Assembly: GCA_047528255.1 (NCBI GenBank)
Contig: CP180024.1
Location: 1 to 64,000, forward strand
Reading direction: 5' to 3'
Source of the DNA: G047528255 sp047528255
Lineage (GTDB): Bacteria > Bacteroidota > Bacteroidia > Flavobacteriales > Blattabacteriaceae
Length of the DNA: 64,000 nucleotides
Part shown: piece after piece, positions 39,667-49,946 of the stretch
Position numbering within the stretch: position 1 is the stretch's first letter
Layout of the letters: each line of letters begins with the position of its first letter
Position numbers and translations under genes: made by a program
The notes under the pieces: generated by a model
The model's database searches: none
Seen by the model: only the letters and a program-made list of their open reading frames with translations
Told to the model about the DNA's origin: nothing

Positions 39667-39883
39667 GGATGTATTTGACAAGCTGGATGTGAACAAGGAG
39701 AGTGATCTGTTAATCGAACTATTCAAATAATCTCATTTCGGGAAAATTTTCATCTCCGATACACATATCAAACGCATGAAGATAATCGTCAAGCGAGCAT
39801 GGAAGGCGAACACCAAATATTTCATCTACAACCATGAAAAAGAACGAATTTTCGATCAAAGAAGCCTTTCAAGAAATGTTTGA
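39665..39883 (+). pseudogene. recF: RecF C-terminal remnant
   Basis: The plus frame reads LDVFDKLDVNKESDLLIELF, stop (TAA), SHFGKIFISDTHIKRM and then a variable tail to TGA 39881-39883. LDDVFDKLD and G-x-I-F-I-(S/T)-D-T are the Walker B/D-loop end of RecF, the recombination-repair mediator that loads RecA on gaps. The IS at 39666 removed everything upstream, and the in-frame stop confirms loss. It overlaps the DUF721 start, the normal Bacteroidetes neighbour of recF. Confidence 0.78.
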
Positions 39884-40121
39884 AGAATACCAAATGCAGG
39901 AAAAAATCACCGCAGAAAAAGTAATCTCCTCTTTGTATAAAGTAATGGACTCCAGCATTGAGAAATACACGGAAATTTTTTTTGTAAAAAAACGTACTCT
40001 TTACATCAAATTAAGCTCTCCCGCACTGAAACAAGAGCTGAGCTTCGGCAAGCAACGGATCATTGCCTTGATCAATGAAGAGGTGGGAAAAGATTTCATT
40101 CAAGAAGTCCACCTGATATAA
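39834..40121 (+). CDS. DUF721 family protein (DciA-like)
   Basis: These 95 residues include KKRTLYIKLSSPALKQELSF and QRIIALINEEVG, the K-homology-like core of DUF721. Members related to DciA help load the replicative helicase in many bacteria lacking DnaC; whether this short Bacteroidetes version does is inference. Its old partner recF is a ghost, while this frame is intact. An IS terminus lies 6 bp after the stop. Confidence 0.8.
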   Translation: MKKNEFSIKEAFQEMFEEYQMQEKITAEKVISSLYKVMDSSIEKYTEIFFVKKRTLYIKLSSPALKQELSFGKQRIIALINEEVGKDFIQEVHLI

Positions 40122-40126
40122 ACGGC

Positions 40127-41317
40127 GAGACTATTGTGTTAAGGTGGATTACGTTTATTCAGCTTTCTAGATGGGCTTCGTTAGAGAAAATGTAGATTTA
40201 GTCTTTCACATTGTATTCGAAATACTTTTGATTATAAATTAACTAATTATATCTATTTTTATGGATAGCTCATAATAATGCCAGAGGCACGATACAAATT
40301 ANGNTCCATAGCCTCCATAAAATGCTGGGCATGCACACGAGCTAATCCTTTGTAACGAACCTTTTCTGATCCAGACCAACGCTTTATACTGCCAAAAGTA
40401 CGTTCTACGTACCTATTGGGTTTTACTCACTAATTATGTTGAATAATACAGGTATCTTACTTAAGGGATTTTTCCTATAGGCTTTTTTCTGTATACGGTT
40501 TTTGATGCCTCAATTATGAAAGTAAGGACACGTTGTTTGGAACTTGGTAACCTTTCTCTACATATACTTCTCTGGGTTATATCCTAGTTTTTTTATTAAT
40601 GGCTTTATCCTATAGTTTCATTTCATTTTTATCCCCCTATGTGATTCTTGTATGCGTAGTAGAGGTTACCTGATTTCTTGATCCATTACCCTTTCTTTTT
40701 TTGACTGATTTGCTTTTGCCCTCTTCCTTCCGATTTCCCATTACGTGGGTAGTGAGTCCCTTTGGAGTAAAGGGACTCACTGTAATATTGACATTTACTA
40801 TCATCCTTGTTTTAACTATTGCCTGATACTTTTCTAATACCTTATTGATCTTTTTGAGTAAGAGCTCCTATGGTTTTTTGGCTACTATTTCATTGCGAAA
40901 TTTGCATAGAGTCGTATGATCTGAGATCTGATCTTTCAATCGAAAACCACAAAAGCGCATGTAGCTCAAGGAGCTTTCACTAATTTTTCCGTTCCTACAT
41001 CACTGAGATCATAGCAGTGACTCAAAAGCATCATCTTAAATAACGATATTCCACTGTAAGCAGGTTGGCCTTTTATTCCCTGACCTTTTTGAGCTGTTTT
41101 TCTTATTTCTTTTTTCATCCTTTTCCAGTGAATCAAGGTGTTTAACCTTTTGAAAAACTCACTCCTTTTGGTAGAAGGGCCATATATAGTTCACTAAAGC
41201 TTATTTGTGCGGTGCTTCTGAGCATAGAGCCGAATTTTTTTATTTTATACTCCAAATATACGAAACAATATATTGATTTACAAATATTTTAAAATTCTTC
41301 TCTCATGCAACGTTCTC
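40127..41317 (-). mobile_element. IS5-type element, nearly full length, degenerate
   Basis: A minus-oriented copy runs from GAGACTATTGTGTTAAGG to ATGCAACGTTCTC (1,191 bp, small internal deletion). It contains two ambiguous bases (N at 40302 and 40304), in the region of the conserved HNLY codons. The transposase is broken. Confidence 0.88.
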
Positions 41318-41689
41318 AAAGGATTAGCTCGTGTTCATGAGCAGCATCTTATGGAGGCCATTGTTCATAATTTGTATCGTGCTCTTCGCATCATTATACT
41401 CTTTTTATAAAAATAGATATTAATTAATTAATTTATAGTCAATAGTGTTTCGAATACAATATGAAATACTGAATCTACATCGTCTCCAACGAAGCTCATC
41501 TAGGATACTGAATAAACGTAATCCACCTTAACACAATGGTCTCGCTCTGTTCATAAAAATAGATACAATTAATTGATTTATAATTAGTATTATTTCGAAT
41601 AAAATATGAAAGACTAAATCTATATTGTTCTCCAACGAAGCCCATCTAGGAGTTTGAATAAACGTAATTCACCTTAACACAATGGTCTC
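41318..41689 (+). mobile_element. Two tandem IS5 right-end fragments
   Basis: A plus fragment from the RISSCS region (41318-41543, ending ACAATGGTCTC) is followed by another right end (41544-41689, again starting at the transposase stop GCTCTGTTCATAA). The final TC of the second terminus forms part of the ribB stop codon on the other strand. Confidence 0.84.
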
Positions 41690-42362
41690 ATATATTTCCC
41701 CTTCTCTCATGTAACATTCTCAATGCTCTCTCATTTTTTTTCTTGAGTTTATAGGCAATCAGATCAGCTACTGAAATAATTTTCATTTGAAATCCCTTTG
41801 CTATCTTAATCAAATCCGATAATCGTGCCATACTCCCGTCCTCGTGGAGGATTTCCACGACTACCCCTCCGGGGATGCAGCCTGCCATTTCGGTGAGATC
41901 TACGGCTGCTTCGGTGTGTCCTGGTCGCTTTAATACACCCCCTTCTTTTGCTCGTAGCGGAAAGATGTGCCCTGGTTTATTGAATGCCTCGCCTTCGATT
42001 TTCGGATCGACCAGGGCTTGTATGGTCTTCGCGCGGTCTGATGTTGAAATACCTGTGCTGATTCCTTGTCCTCGAAGGTCTACCGATACGGTGAAAGAAG
42101 TTCCTTTAGGGTCTGTGTTGTTGGTTACCATCAGTGGAAGATTCAGGTCATTGCATCGCTTCTCGGGTAAGGGGACACAGACCAAACCTCGACCATGAGT
42201 AATAACAAAGTTGATAGTTTCGGGGGTTGCCTTTTCTGCCGCAAAGATGAAGTCGCCTTCATTTTCGCGTTGCTCATCGTCAACGACTATTATGATTTTC
42301 CCGACGCGGATCTCTTCTATGGCTTCTTCAATGGGATCTAATAGTATGGTTGTGTTTTTCAT
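41688..42362 (-). CDS. ribB: 3,4-dihydroxy-2-butanone-4-phosphate synthase (possibly a truncated RibBA)
   Basis: The enzyme makes the four-carbon precursor of riboflavin from ribulose 5-phosphate. The 224 residues carry VVDDEQRENEGDFIFAAE, RGLVCVPL, GTSFTVSVD and RPGHTEAAVDL (substrate and metal sites), and end after ISVADLIAYKLKKK with an unusual tail (RALRMLHERRGNI). In many Bacteroidetes this gene is RibBA, with a GTP cyclohydrolase II domain continuing from exactly this point. Here an IS terminus supplies two bases of the TGA. The synthase domain is complete. Whether the second domain was lost, or never present, cannot be decided here. It overlaps the permease gene by 35 bp. Confidence 0.93.
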   Translation of the reverse strand: MKNTTILLDPIEEAIEEIRVGKIIIVVDDEQRENEGDFIFAAEKATPETINFVITHGRGLVCVPLPEKRCNDLNLPLMVTNNTDPKGTSFTVSVDLRGQGISTGISTSDRAKTIQALVDPKIEGEAFNKPGHIFPLRAKEGGVLKRPGHTEAAVDLTEMAGCIPGGVVVEILHEDGSMARLSDLIKIAKGFQMKIISVADLIAYKLKKKNERALRMLHERRGNI

Positions 42363-43818
42363 GATTTTTATTGGTATTTTTTATACTTTTTCTCTTTTTT
42401 TTATTTTTTCTACAGGTTTTTTCTAATGGTCTTGTATAAAGAGACAGGCGTATGACGGGCGCGTCATTAACGGTTTTGTAAGTGATCCATAAACCTATTG
42501 GCAACATGATGATATTGGGCAGCCATGCTCCCAACCATGAAGATATCAGTCCTTTTTCCGCTACATTTTGACTGATGGTGAGTATAGTGTAGTAGGTTAT
42601 GAATATGATCAGCGCGATGATTAAGGACAATCCCATCCCTCCTTTTCGTATGATAGCTCCTAATGGCGCTCCTATGAAGAACATCACGATGCAGGTGATG
42701 GAGAATGAGAATTTTCGGTATAGCTCCAATTCGTGCGTGGCTAGATATTTTTTTTTTTCTTGAACCAGCTTTTTTTGGGCGAGTAGCATTTCTCTGAAGC
42801 TTTTCAATCGCATTTTTGCAGCTTCCAATACTTGTTTCTTTTCTATAGGAGACAGGTGGTTAAAATCTTTTCCGGGGGTATCTACGTTTTTTTTTTCTTT
42901 TAGTATCGGGTCTTTGGGGAATAGGTTCATATAGCTTTGCTTTTGAAATTTAGAGCAATCCTTCTCACTTTCTTTTTTGATTGTATGGATCTGTTTTATG
43001 AGTTTTTGTGTGTTGAGCATGCTATAGCTGTCTTTGAAGTTTTCTTTTTCGATGTTTTGATCTATTAATGAAGGTGTTTCGATGTTTTGGATTAAGGTAT
43101 CAAATTTTATGATTTGATAGGGTTGCCTTTGTTGTTCGTCATACTTTTGTTGGCTCCTGTCTTCCCTGTAGACCGTTCCGTTAAAAAGTTTCAGTCGGAT
43201 ATAGCGAGGGTTTTCTGCAGGTTTTAATAGTCCTCTTTTTGCCAAGATTGTATTTTGAGCTTCGTAGACGCTTTTGCCGTATTGGATGAATACACCTTCG
43301 AGCTGTTCTTTATCTTTCCCTGTTTTTTTATCGATTTTCATCAATATATTTGGAATGCTTTGAATGAAGGTTCCGGTTATAATATTCAGCGCGGGTTGCG
43401 TCCTTGAAATATTATATGCCAGATTTCCCCCTTTTTTTTGAGCTTCCGGAACTACATGATCTGAAAAGAAGTATAGGCCTACAGCCAAGCTTGTCATCAC
43501 TAAAAATAGAGGTTTCATCATTTGCCAGAGCGATATTCCAGTAGATTTCATCGCGGCCAATTCGTAGCGTTCGCCAAGTGTTCCGTATGTCATGATGCAG
43601 GTTAGCAAGACAGCGATGGGGGTTACCAGCGGAACGAGTGAAAGGCCGAAGTAAAACAATAGTTTTAGGATGATGAAAGAGTTAAGACCTTTTCCGGTGA
43701 AGTCATTGAGTTTGCTCCAAAAAAATTGGATAATGAAGATGAAAAACAATATGCTGAAAATCTCCAAAAAAGGGCCTATGAAGAGACGGATGATATAGAT
43801 ATAGAGTTTTTTAGACAT
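42328..43818 (-). CDS. LptF/LptG-family LPS export permease
   Basis: This is an inner-membrane permease subunit (YjgP/YjgQ family) that, with LptB, extracts LPS for transport to the outer membrane. The 496 residues have six predicted helices in two groups (about 10-35, 45-80, 95-120; then about 375-400, 405-430 and 440-460) around a long periplasmic/linker region rich in Lys and Gln (about 270-350). GERYELAAMKSTGIS is the family's coupling motif. It sits in the ftsK-lolA-permease-ribB order. The basic C-terminal tail runs into the ribB start. Its start shares one base with the lolA stop (TAATG). Confidence 0.9.
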   Translation of the reverse strand: MSKKLYIYIIRLFIGPFLEIFSILFFIFIIQFFWSKLNDFTGKGLNSFIILKLLFYFGLSLVPLVTPIAVLLTCIMTYGTLGERYELAAMKSTGISLWQMMKPLFLVMTSLAVGLYFFSDHVVPEAQKKGGNLAYNISRTQPALNIITGTFIQSIPNILMKIDKKTGKDKEQLEGVFIQYGKSVYEAQNTILAKRGLLKPAENPRYIRLKLFNGTVYREDRSQQKYDEQQRQPYQIIKFDTLIQNIETPSLIDQNIEKENFKDSYSMLNTQKLIKQIHTIKKESEKDCSKFQKQSYMNLFPKDPILKEKKNVDTPGKDFNHLSPIEKKQVLEAAKMRLKSFREMLLAQKKLVQEKKKYLATHELELYRKFSFSITCIVMFFIGAPLGAIIRKGGMGLSLIIALIIFITYYTILTISQNVAEKGLISSWLGAWLPNIIMLPIGLWITYKTVNDAPVIRLSLYTRPLEKTCRKNKKKRKSIKNTNKNHEKHNHTIRSH

Positions 43819-44519
43819 TAGTCTAATTTAGTAATCATATAATTGGGATAATTTTTTTGATCGAATTTTAAAAGAGTTGTTCCTCCTGCGTTTGTCCAGG
43901 GTATTTGTTTTCGTATCGTTATTGTTGTAGTGATGTCTCTTCCCTTTTCGATAACTTGATACAATTTATAATTGGAGACATCGATGCCTACAGATAAAAG
44001 ATCTCCAGAGTTTTTTTCTTTCGGCTCTAGATTGATGAATTGGATGTTTTTCTTACCTATTTTCTTCAATTCAGCTTTTTTTGGAGTGAAATTTTTACGA
44101 TAAATGGAGAATATTTGGATCTGGTATAGTAGATTTTCATTGCTTTTCGTGTCTGATACGGTGATCTCTTTATCTTTGGTTGATATGGTGTAAATTTTGT
44201 ATCCGTCACAAATCTGGATGATGTCCATAACTTCGAGACGATATTTTTCTTTAGATAGGTATAATATGCCATTTTTGACGCTTTGAGTTTTTTCTTCGGG
44301 GTAATAATCCCATCGGTAAGTGAAATTCAAGATGAGTTTTCCAAGGTTTCGGATGGTTTCATATGTTTTATCCAATAGAGTCTCAGACTCTTTCTTACTT
44401 TGGGCTGTTATGGGAATACTTATGAATAGGGAAAACAACAGAATAGATTTACTTATGTGGTAGTGATAATTAAAAATTTCGGTTGTTTTTTTGAATTGTA
44501 GATTGTAATGTTTGTTCAT
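43818..44519 (-). CDS. LolA-like outer-membrane lipoprotein carrier
   Basis: This periplasmic chaperone ferries lipoproteins to the outer membrane. I place the start at ATG 44519 (233 residues). A longer frame to 44606 lies wholly within ftsK coding sequence. A signal peptide with a hydrophobic core SILLFSLFISIPITAQ and a signal-peptidase-like end is visible at about 24-40. The body has the LolA pattern: NFTYRWDYYPEEKTQSVKNG, ILYLSKEKYRLEV, YKIYTISTKDKEITVSD. It overlaps the ftsK 3' end by 50 bp and is coupled to the LptF/G permease. Confidence 0.82.
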   Translation of the reverse strand: MNKHYNLQFKKTTEIFNYHYHISKSILLFSLFISIPITAQSKKESETLLDKTYETIRNLGKLILNFTYRWDYYPEEKTQSVKNGILYLSKEKYRLEVMDIIQICDGYKIYTISTKDKEITVSDTKSNENLLYQIQIFSIYRKNFTPKKAELKKIGKKNIQFINLEPKEKNSGDLLSVGIDVSNYKLYQVIEKGRDITTTITIRKQIPWTNAGGTTLLKFDQKNYPNYMITKLD

Positions 44520-46842
44520 CGGATATGAGTACTTGTCGAGCTTTACTGCCTTCAAAAGGGCCAATAATACCGTTTTCCTCGAGTTGTTCAACGATTTTGG
44601 CAGCACGGTTGAATCCTATGGAAAGTTTGCGTTGCAATATGGAGGAGGAACCTTGTTGGGTAGCAATCACGATACGAGCGGCTTCTTCAAAGAGGGGATC
44701 TAGCGAGCTGGATCCTTCAGAGTAGTCGATTTTGCTTTCTTGTTGATCGGGTTTAGGAAGATGAAATTCTTCGAACAATAAATTTTTCGGAATTTCTTGA
44801 TAAAAAGAAATCATTTTCTCCACATCTTGTGTGTCTATGAAAGGACATTGTAGACGGATCAGTTCATTTCCGTTGGAAAATAGCATATCTCCTTTTCCGA
44901 TTAATTGATCTGCACCTGCAGCGTCGAGTATCGTTCTTGAATCTATTTTTGATGTAACCCTGAAAGCTATGCGCGCGGGGAAGTTGGCTTTGATAAGACC
45001 GGTGATGACGTTGACGGACGGGCGTTGTGTGGCGATGATCAGGTGAATACCTATGGCGCGAGCCAATTGAGCTAAGCGTGCGATGTATACTTCGATTTCT
45101 CTACCGGCTGTCATGATCAGGTCGGCGAATTCGTCTATCACCAGTACAATATATGGGAGGTGTTCTTGTCCTGTGTAGAATTTTTGATTGTATTCTTTGA
45201 TGTTTCTGACCGATGCTTTTTTGAGCAACTCATACCGTCTGTCCATCTCTTTGCAGAGCGAATTGAGAGCGTTTTTGGCTTGAGCTGTATCGGTAATAAC
45301 GGCTTCTTCGGTGTCGGGCAGTTTGGCTAGATAATACTTTTCTATCTTCTTGTAGAGGGATAACTCCACCTTCTTCGGATCGATCATCACGAATTTCAGG
45401 TCTTGCGGTGCTTTTTTGTGAAGCAGGGCTACAATAATGGCGTTTAGGCCTACTGATTTACCTTGACCGGTGGCTCCTGCCATGAGCAAATGGGGCATTT
45501 TGGCCAGATCTGTGACGAAGGTCTCGTTGGAGATGGTTTTGCCCAAGACGATTGGTAGCTCCATTTTTGCGTTTTGAAAGCGTTGTGAGGAGAGTGCCAT
45601 CCGCATATATACGATGGACGGATTCCTGTTAGGAACTTCGATTCCGATGGTCCCTTTGCCCAGGATTGGAGCAATAATACGTATACCTAATGCTGATAAG
45701 CTCAAAGCGATATCGTCTTCCAGATTTTTGATTTTTGAGATGCGGATTCCGGCTACGGGTATGATTTCGTAGAGGGTCACGCTGGGTCCTACGGTGGCTT
45801 TGATTTTTTCGATTCCTATTTTATAGTGCCTTAATGTTTCAATGATTTTGTCTTTGTTAACTTCCAGTTCCTTTTGATTGATGGAGATGTTTTTGTGGTA
45901 GTTTTCCGGAAGATACATCAGGTTCGGGCTAGGCATGGGGAAATTTAAGTTTTTTTGTAGTCTTATAGGCTTTTGTTCATGTGACATCTTGTTGATGTCG
46001 GCTCCGGGCGATTCAACCATCATTTCTAGAGGTTTGGGCTTTTCAAGGATAGAGTTTGTTTTTTGATCTCTTTTTTTATAGATCACCTCAAAAGAAGAGG
46101 AAGGTAGTGTCTTCAATTGAGGGTCCAGTCTTTCTTTCCATTTGGTTGATGTGGTATCATGTGGAGGCGATGAGATTGGAAAAATATGCGCGCTTTTTTG
46201 AGAAGGAATGTGTTTCTCTGTATTTGGTTGCTCTTCTTGAATGGGAAAGGGGAGTGGACTTTGAGATTTCTTTTTTTTTAATTGATCCGGAGTGATTTTG
46301 AATATGGCTATGCCGTAGAGCAATGCGCCGGTCACGATGCTCATGCCTACTCCCACCTTTCCTATAAGATGAGCGAAAAAATCTTGCATTTCAAACCCAA
46401 ATACCCCGCTCAGTTCCCCATTTTCAGGGGATATAAAAGCCAGACTTACGGGTAGCCATATTATGAAAAAGAAGCTGTGGAGTACGAAGTTTTTTATATT
46501 GATACATCGCCATCGAAACAAAATCTTGAGCCCAACGAGAAATAAGAAAAATGGTAAAAGGAATATACAAATCCCTATCCCATGATACATCAAACGGTCT
46601 CCGGCTATAGCACCTACTTTGCCTAGGATATTTTCGACTTTCACTTCCTTGTTGAGCAGATCTTGAGTTTGAGTTTGGTCTTGTCGCCAATAGATCAAAA
46701 AAGAGAAAAAACTCAGAAAAAGCGAGACGCTTCCACTGATCAACAGCAATCCCAAAATCGTCTTGATCACATTGATATTTTTTTCTTTGGTCGATTCTAT
46801 TTTGAAATCTGTATTCATAATGTTGTTTTCCAGGCTGCTCAT
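44470..46842 (-). CDS. ftsK: DNA translocase FtsK
   Basis: FtsK pumps chromosome termini across the division septum and activates dimer resolution. Start chosen at ATG 46842 (790 residues, MSSLENNIMNTDFK); the frame extends to 46899 only through a TTG upstream of the -7 box. Four helices occupy about 25-175, then a short linker (about 190-300). The motor has MAGATGQGKSVGLNAII (Walker A), YIVLVIDEFADLI (Walker B) and ATQRPSVNVITGLIKANFPA. A C-terminal gamma winged-helix domain (SILQRKLSIGFNRAAKIVEQ) is present. Retained although the nearby segregation genes parAB look weakened. Confidence 0.96.
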   Translation of the reverse strand: MSSLENNIMNTDFKIESTKEKNINVIKTILGLLLISGSVSLFLSFFSFLIYWRQDQTQTQDLLNKEVKVENILGKVGAIAGDRLMYHGIGICIFLLPFFLFLVGLKILFRWRCINIKNFVLHSFFFIIWLPVSLAFISPENGELSGVFGFEMQDFFAHLIGKVGVGMSIVTGALLYGIAIFKITPDQLKKKKSQSPLPFPIQEEQPNTEKHIPSQKSAHIFPISSPPHDTTSTKWKERLDPQLKTLPSSSFEVIYKKRDQKTNSILEKPKPLEMMVESPGADINKMSHEQKPIRLQKNLNFPMPSPNLMYLPENYHKNISINQKELEVNKDKIIETLRHYKIGIEKIKATVGPSVTLYEIIPVAGIRISKIKNLEDDIALSLSALGIRIIAPILGKGTIGIEVPNRNPSIVYMRMALSSQRFQNAKMELPIVLGKTISNETFVTDLAKMPHLLMAGATGQGKSVGLNAIIVALLHKKAPQDLKFVMIDPKKVELSLYKKIEKYYLAKLPDTEEAVITDTAQAKNALNSLCKEMDRRYELLKKASVRNIKEYNQKFYTGQEHLPYIVLVIDEFADLIMTAGREIEVYIARLAQLARAIGIHLIIATQRPSVNVITGLIKANFPARIAFRVTSKIDSRTILDAAGADQLIGKGDMLFSNGNELIRLQCPFIDTQDVEKMISFYQEIPKNLLFEEFHLPKPDQQESKIDYSEGSSSLDPLFEEAARIVIATQQGSSSILQRKLSIGFNRAAKIVEQLEENGIIGPFEGSKARQVLISDEQTLQSTIQKNNRNF

Positions 46843-46854
46843 AATAGAGTAGAG

Positions 46855-46862
46855 CAAAATTA
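46855..46862 (-). promoter_or_regulatory. Probable -7 box upstream of ftsK
   Basis: TAATTTTG on the minus strand fits TAnnTTTG and lies 12 nt before the chosen ATG. No TTTG is correctly spaced upstream. It supports the shorter ftsK start. Confidence 0.4.
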
Positions 46863-46941
46863 CAAATTTTTGTAAAGTCTTTTTTGTCCTGAAAGACAAA
46901 TGTACTATTGGATTGACATTTTTTTCTCAAAAAATAATATT

Positions 46942-48777
46942 GAGAATGTTGCATGAGAGAATGTGGGTGTATTGTAAATCAATATATTGTTTCGTCTATT
47001 TGGAGTAGAAAACAAAAAAATTGGCTCTATACTCAGAAGATCGCACAAATAAGCTTTAGTGAACTATATATGGAACGTTTTACCAGAAGGAGTGAAACCT
47101 TCAAAAGGTTAAACATCTTGATCCACTGGGAAGTGTATGTAGAATAAAATAAGAAAAATATCTCAAAAAGACCAGGTAATAAAAAGGAACTTTCCTACAG
47201 TGGAATATCGTTATAAGATCATTGTGTTAATAGTGGATTACGTTTATTCAACCTAGTAGATCGGCTTCGTTAGAGAAGATGTAGATTTAGTTTTTCACAT
47301 TGTATTCGTAAATCACTTAATTATAAGTTAATTAATTATATCTATTTTTATGAACAGTTCATAATAATGCCAGAGGCACGGTACAAATTATGTGCCATAG
47401 CCTCCATAAGATGTTGGTCATGCACACGAGCTAATCCTTTGTAACGAACCTTTCCTGATGCAGGCTAACGTTTTATACTGTCAAAAGTTCGTTCTACTAC
47501 CCATAGAGTTTTACTCACTAATTATATTGAATAATATAGTATGCTACTTAAGGGACGGTTCCCTATAGAATTTCTTCTGTATACGGTCTTTGATGACTTG
47601 ACTATGAAAGTAATACCGTTGGCTGGTACTTGGTAACCTTTTTCTGCATAAACTTTTCTAAGTTTATATTCTAGTTTGCTTATTAACAGCTTTAGACATC
47701 TACTATCATACTCATTGGCGGCTATGCTATATACTATTAGTCTCATTCCATTTTTATACCCCCTATGTTATTTTTGTATCCGTACTAGAGTTTACCTGAT
47801 TCCTTGATCCATTTTCTTTGAGTCTCTACTCCTTATTGAGTCTCTTTTTTTACCTTTGCTTTTTTTGACTTATTTGCTTTTCCCACTCTTTCTTCCGATC
47901 TCCATTACGTAGGTAGGAGCTCCCTTGGTAGCAAGGGGACACTTACTGTAATACGGCTCTACTATCACTCCTGTTTTAACTATCGCCTGATGCTTTTCTA
48001 ATTACTTATTGATCTTTTTCAGTAAGTGCTCATATAGCCTTCTTGGCTACTATTTCATTGCGAAATCTACATAGAGTCGTATGATTTAGGATCTGATCTT
48101 CTAATCGAAAACCACAAAAGTGCATTCGGTTCAAGGGTTCTTTCACCAATTCCTCCGTTCCTAATGACTGAGATCATACAAGTGATCTCAAAATCATTAT
48201 CTTAAATAAATATATTACCATTGTAAGCAGGTTAGCCTTTTATTCTCTAGCCTTTTTGATATATTTTTCTTATTTCCTTCTCCATCCCTTTCCAATGAAT
48301 CAAGATATTTAACCTTTTGAAAATCTCATTCCTTCTGGTAGAACCTTCCATATATAGTTCACTAAATCTTATTTGTGCGGTCTTCTGAGTATAGAGCCGA
48401 ATTTTTTTATTTTTTACTCCAAAAAAAACGATACAATATATTGATTTACAAAATTTTAATAAACTTCTCTCATGCAACGTTTTCAACCCGATGGGTAGTA
48501 GAACAACTTTTGGCAGTATAAAGCGTTGGTTTTTATAAGGAAAGGCTTGTTACAAAGGATTAGATCGTGTGCATGACCAGCTTCTTATAGAGGCTATGGC
48601 GCATAATTTGCATTGTGCTCCCGAGATCATTATGATCCGTTCATAAAAATAGATGTGATTAATTGATTTATAATAAGTAGTATTTTGAATACAATGTGAA
48701 AGACTAAATCTTCATCGTCTCTAACGAAGCCTATCTAGGAGGCTGAATAAAGGTAATCCACCTTAACACAATGGTTT
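46942..48777. mobile_element. IS5 island: fragment, full copy, fragment
   Basis: The island holds a plus left part (46942-47214), a full minus copy (47215-48484, 1,270 bp, decayed) and a plus 3' fragment (48485-48777, from the RWVVE region to a terminus ACAATGGTTT). The N-terminal transposase region is well readable on the minus strand near 48250-48400 (ISFSELYMER-like and LIHWKGMEKEIRKIYQKG). The last fragment's ATG is the first codon of the open frame into manA. Confidence 0.87.
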
Positions 48778-48851
48778 TATTCTATAAATTCGCTCCTTTA
48801 AATATTCATCTTCAGATTAATATCTGTTTTTACGATCCAAATAAAAGTCCG

Positions 48852-49829
48852 ATGCTCAACGCTTTATATCCTCTAAGATTCTACCCGATCTTTCAATATC
48901 GCCTTTGGGGAGGGAGCAAACTCAAAGATATTTTAGGTAAAATGATTTCTCAAGAACACATCGGAGAAAGTTGGGAGCTTTCGGACGTAACGGGCCAGCC
49001 GAGTGTAGTAGCGAACGGCGTGCTGGCGGAAAAAAACATCAAAGATCTCATCGAGAGATATCAAGGTCGACTGGTCGGTGAGAAAGTGTACAAAAAATTC
49101 GGGTCAAAATTCCCCTTGTTGATCAAATTTATAGATGCCCGAAAACCACTTTCCATCCAGGTTCACCCGAATGACGAACTAGCGAAAAAACGTCACGACT
49201 CCTTTGGAAAAAACGAGATATGGTACATTATCCAGGCAGACCAAGGAGCTGAACTCACCATAGGATTCAATCAATACGTCACTCGAGAACAATACCTCCG
49301 ATGGAGCAAAACAGGCGAGATAGAAAAACACCTAAACAAGATACCTGTACAAAAAGGACAAATATACTATCTTCCTGCAGGACGGATACATGCCATCGGT
49401 GCAGGGATATTGATTGCGGAAATTCAACAGACTTCAGATGTCACCTACCGCATCCATGACTACAATAGAGTAGATAGGAACAGTCGGCCGCGAGAGCTGC
49501 ACACAGCGCTTGCCGCTGACGCTATCGAATTTTCTTTTCATGAAACGTATCAAGAAAAGTACGATACGTCAGAAAATCGGTTTTCCGAAGTCTTGAACAC
49601 GCCTCATTTTCGGACGAAAATTTTATCCATCCGCGGGAGAATCAAAAAAGACTACAGCCATCAGGATTGTTTCACCATACTCATCGCCGTGGAAGGCAAC
49701 GTAATGGTCAAGACATCGACTGGAGGAGAAAAAATAAAAGCCGGGGAGACCTTGCTACTTCCGGCTTGTACAAACGATACGCTTTTTGAATCTCTCTTAG
49801 GCGGACTCTTATTAGAAGTCACGCTTTGA
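48852..49829 (+). CDS. manA: Mannose-6-phosphate isomerase, type I
   Basis: This zinc enzyme interconverts fructose 6-P and mannose 6-P, feeding mannose into surface glycans. I start at ATG 48852 (325 residues, MLNALYPLRFYPIFQYRLWG), the usual family beginning. The frame continues upstream to an ATG at 48771 inside the IS end, adding 27 residues without family support. LSIQVHPNDELAKK and FGKNEIWYII carry zinc ligands (Gln, His, Glu), and YLPAGRIHAIGAGILIAEIQ holds the last His. The C-terminal cupin domain is complete. Confidence 0.94.
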   Translation: MLNALYPLRFYPIFQYRLWGGSKLKDILGKMISQEHIGESWELSDVTGQPSVVANGVLAEKNIKDLIERYQGRLVGEKVYKKFGSKFPLLIKFIDARKPLSIQVHPNDELAKKRHDSFGKNEIWYIIQADQGAELTIGFNQYVTREQYLRWSKTGEIEKHLNKIPVQKGQIYYLPAGRIHAIGAGILIAEIQQTSDVTYRIHDYNRVDRNSRPRELHTALAADAIEFSFHETYQEKYDTSENRFSEVLNTPHFRTKILSIRGRIKKDYSHQDCFTILIAVEGNVMVKTSTGGEKIKAGETLLLPACTNDTLFESLLGGLLLEVTL

Positions 49830-49946
49830 ATCAAGAAACTAAAATACACACCCAGAGTAATCAAGAGATTTTATTGGAATGTACAGTACATTACTGTAAT
49901 ACTAGCTATTGAGATTTAATCACTCTCGGAACGCGATAATCTCTTG
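49830..49946. other. Short spacer after manA
   Basis: 117 bp of unique sequence. It contains a small palindrome (TACAGTACATTACTGTA) but no gene or clear terminator. Confidence 0.3.

Noticed and set aside
40302..40304. Unusual bases as a biological signal
   Set aside because: These are N characters from the assembly within an IS copy, not sequence features.
46843..46899. Longer ftsK start
   Set aside because: It depends on a TTG upstream of a plausible -7 box (TAATTTTG); the ATG at 46842 is the better start.
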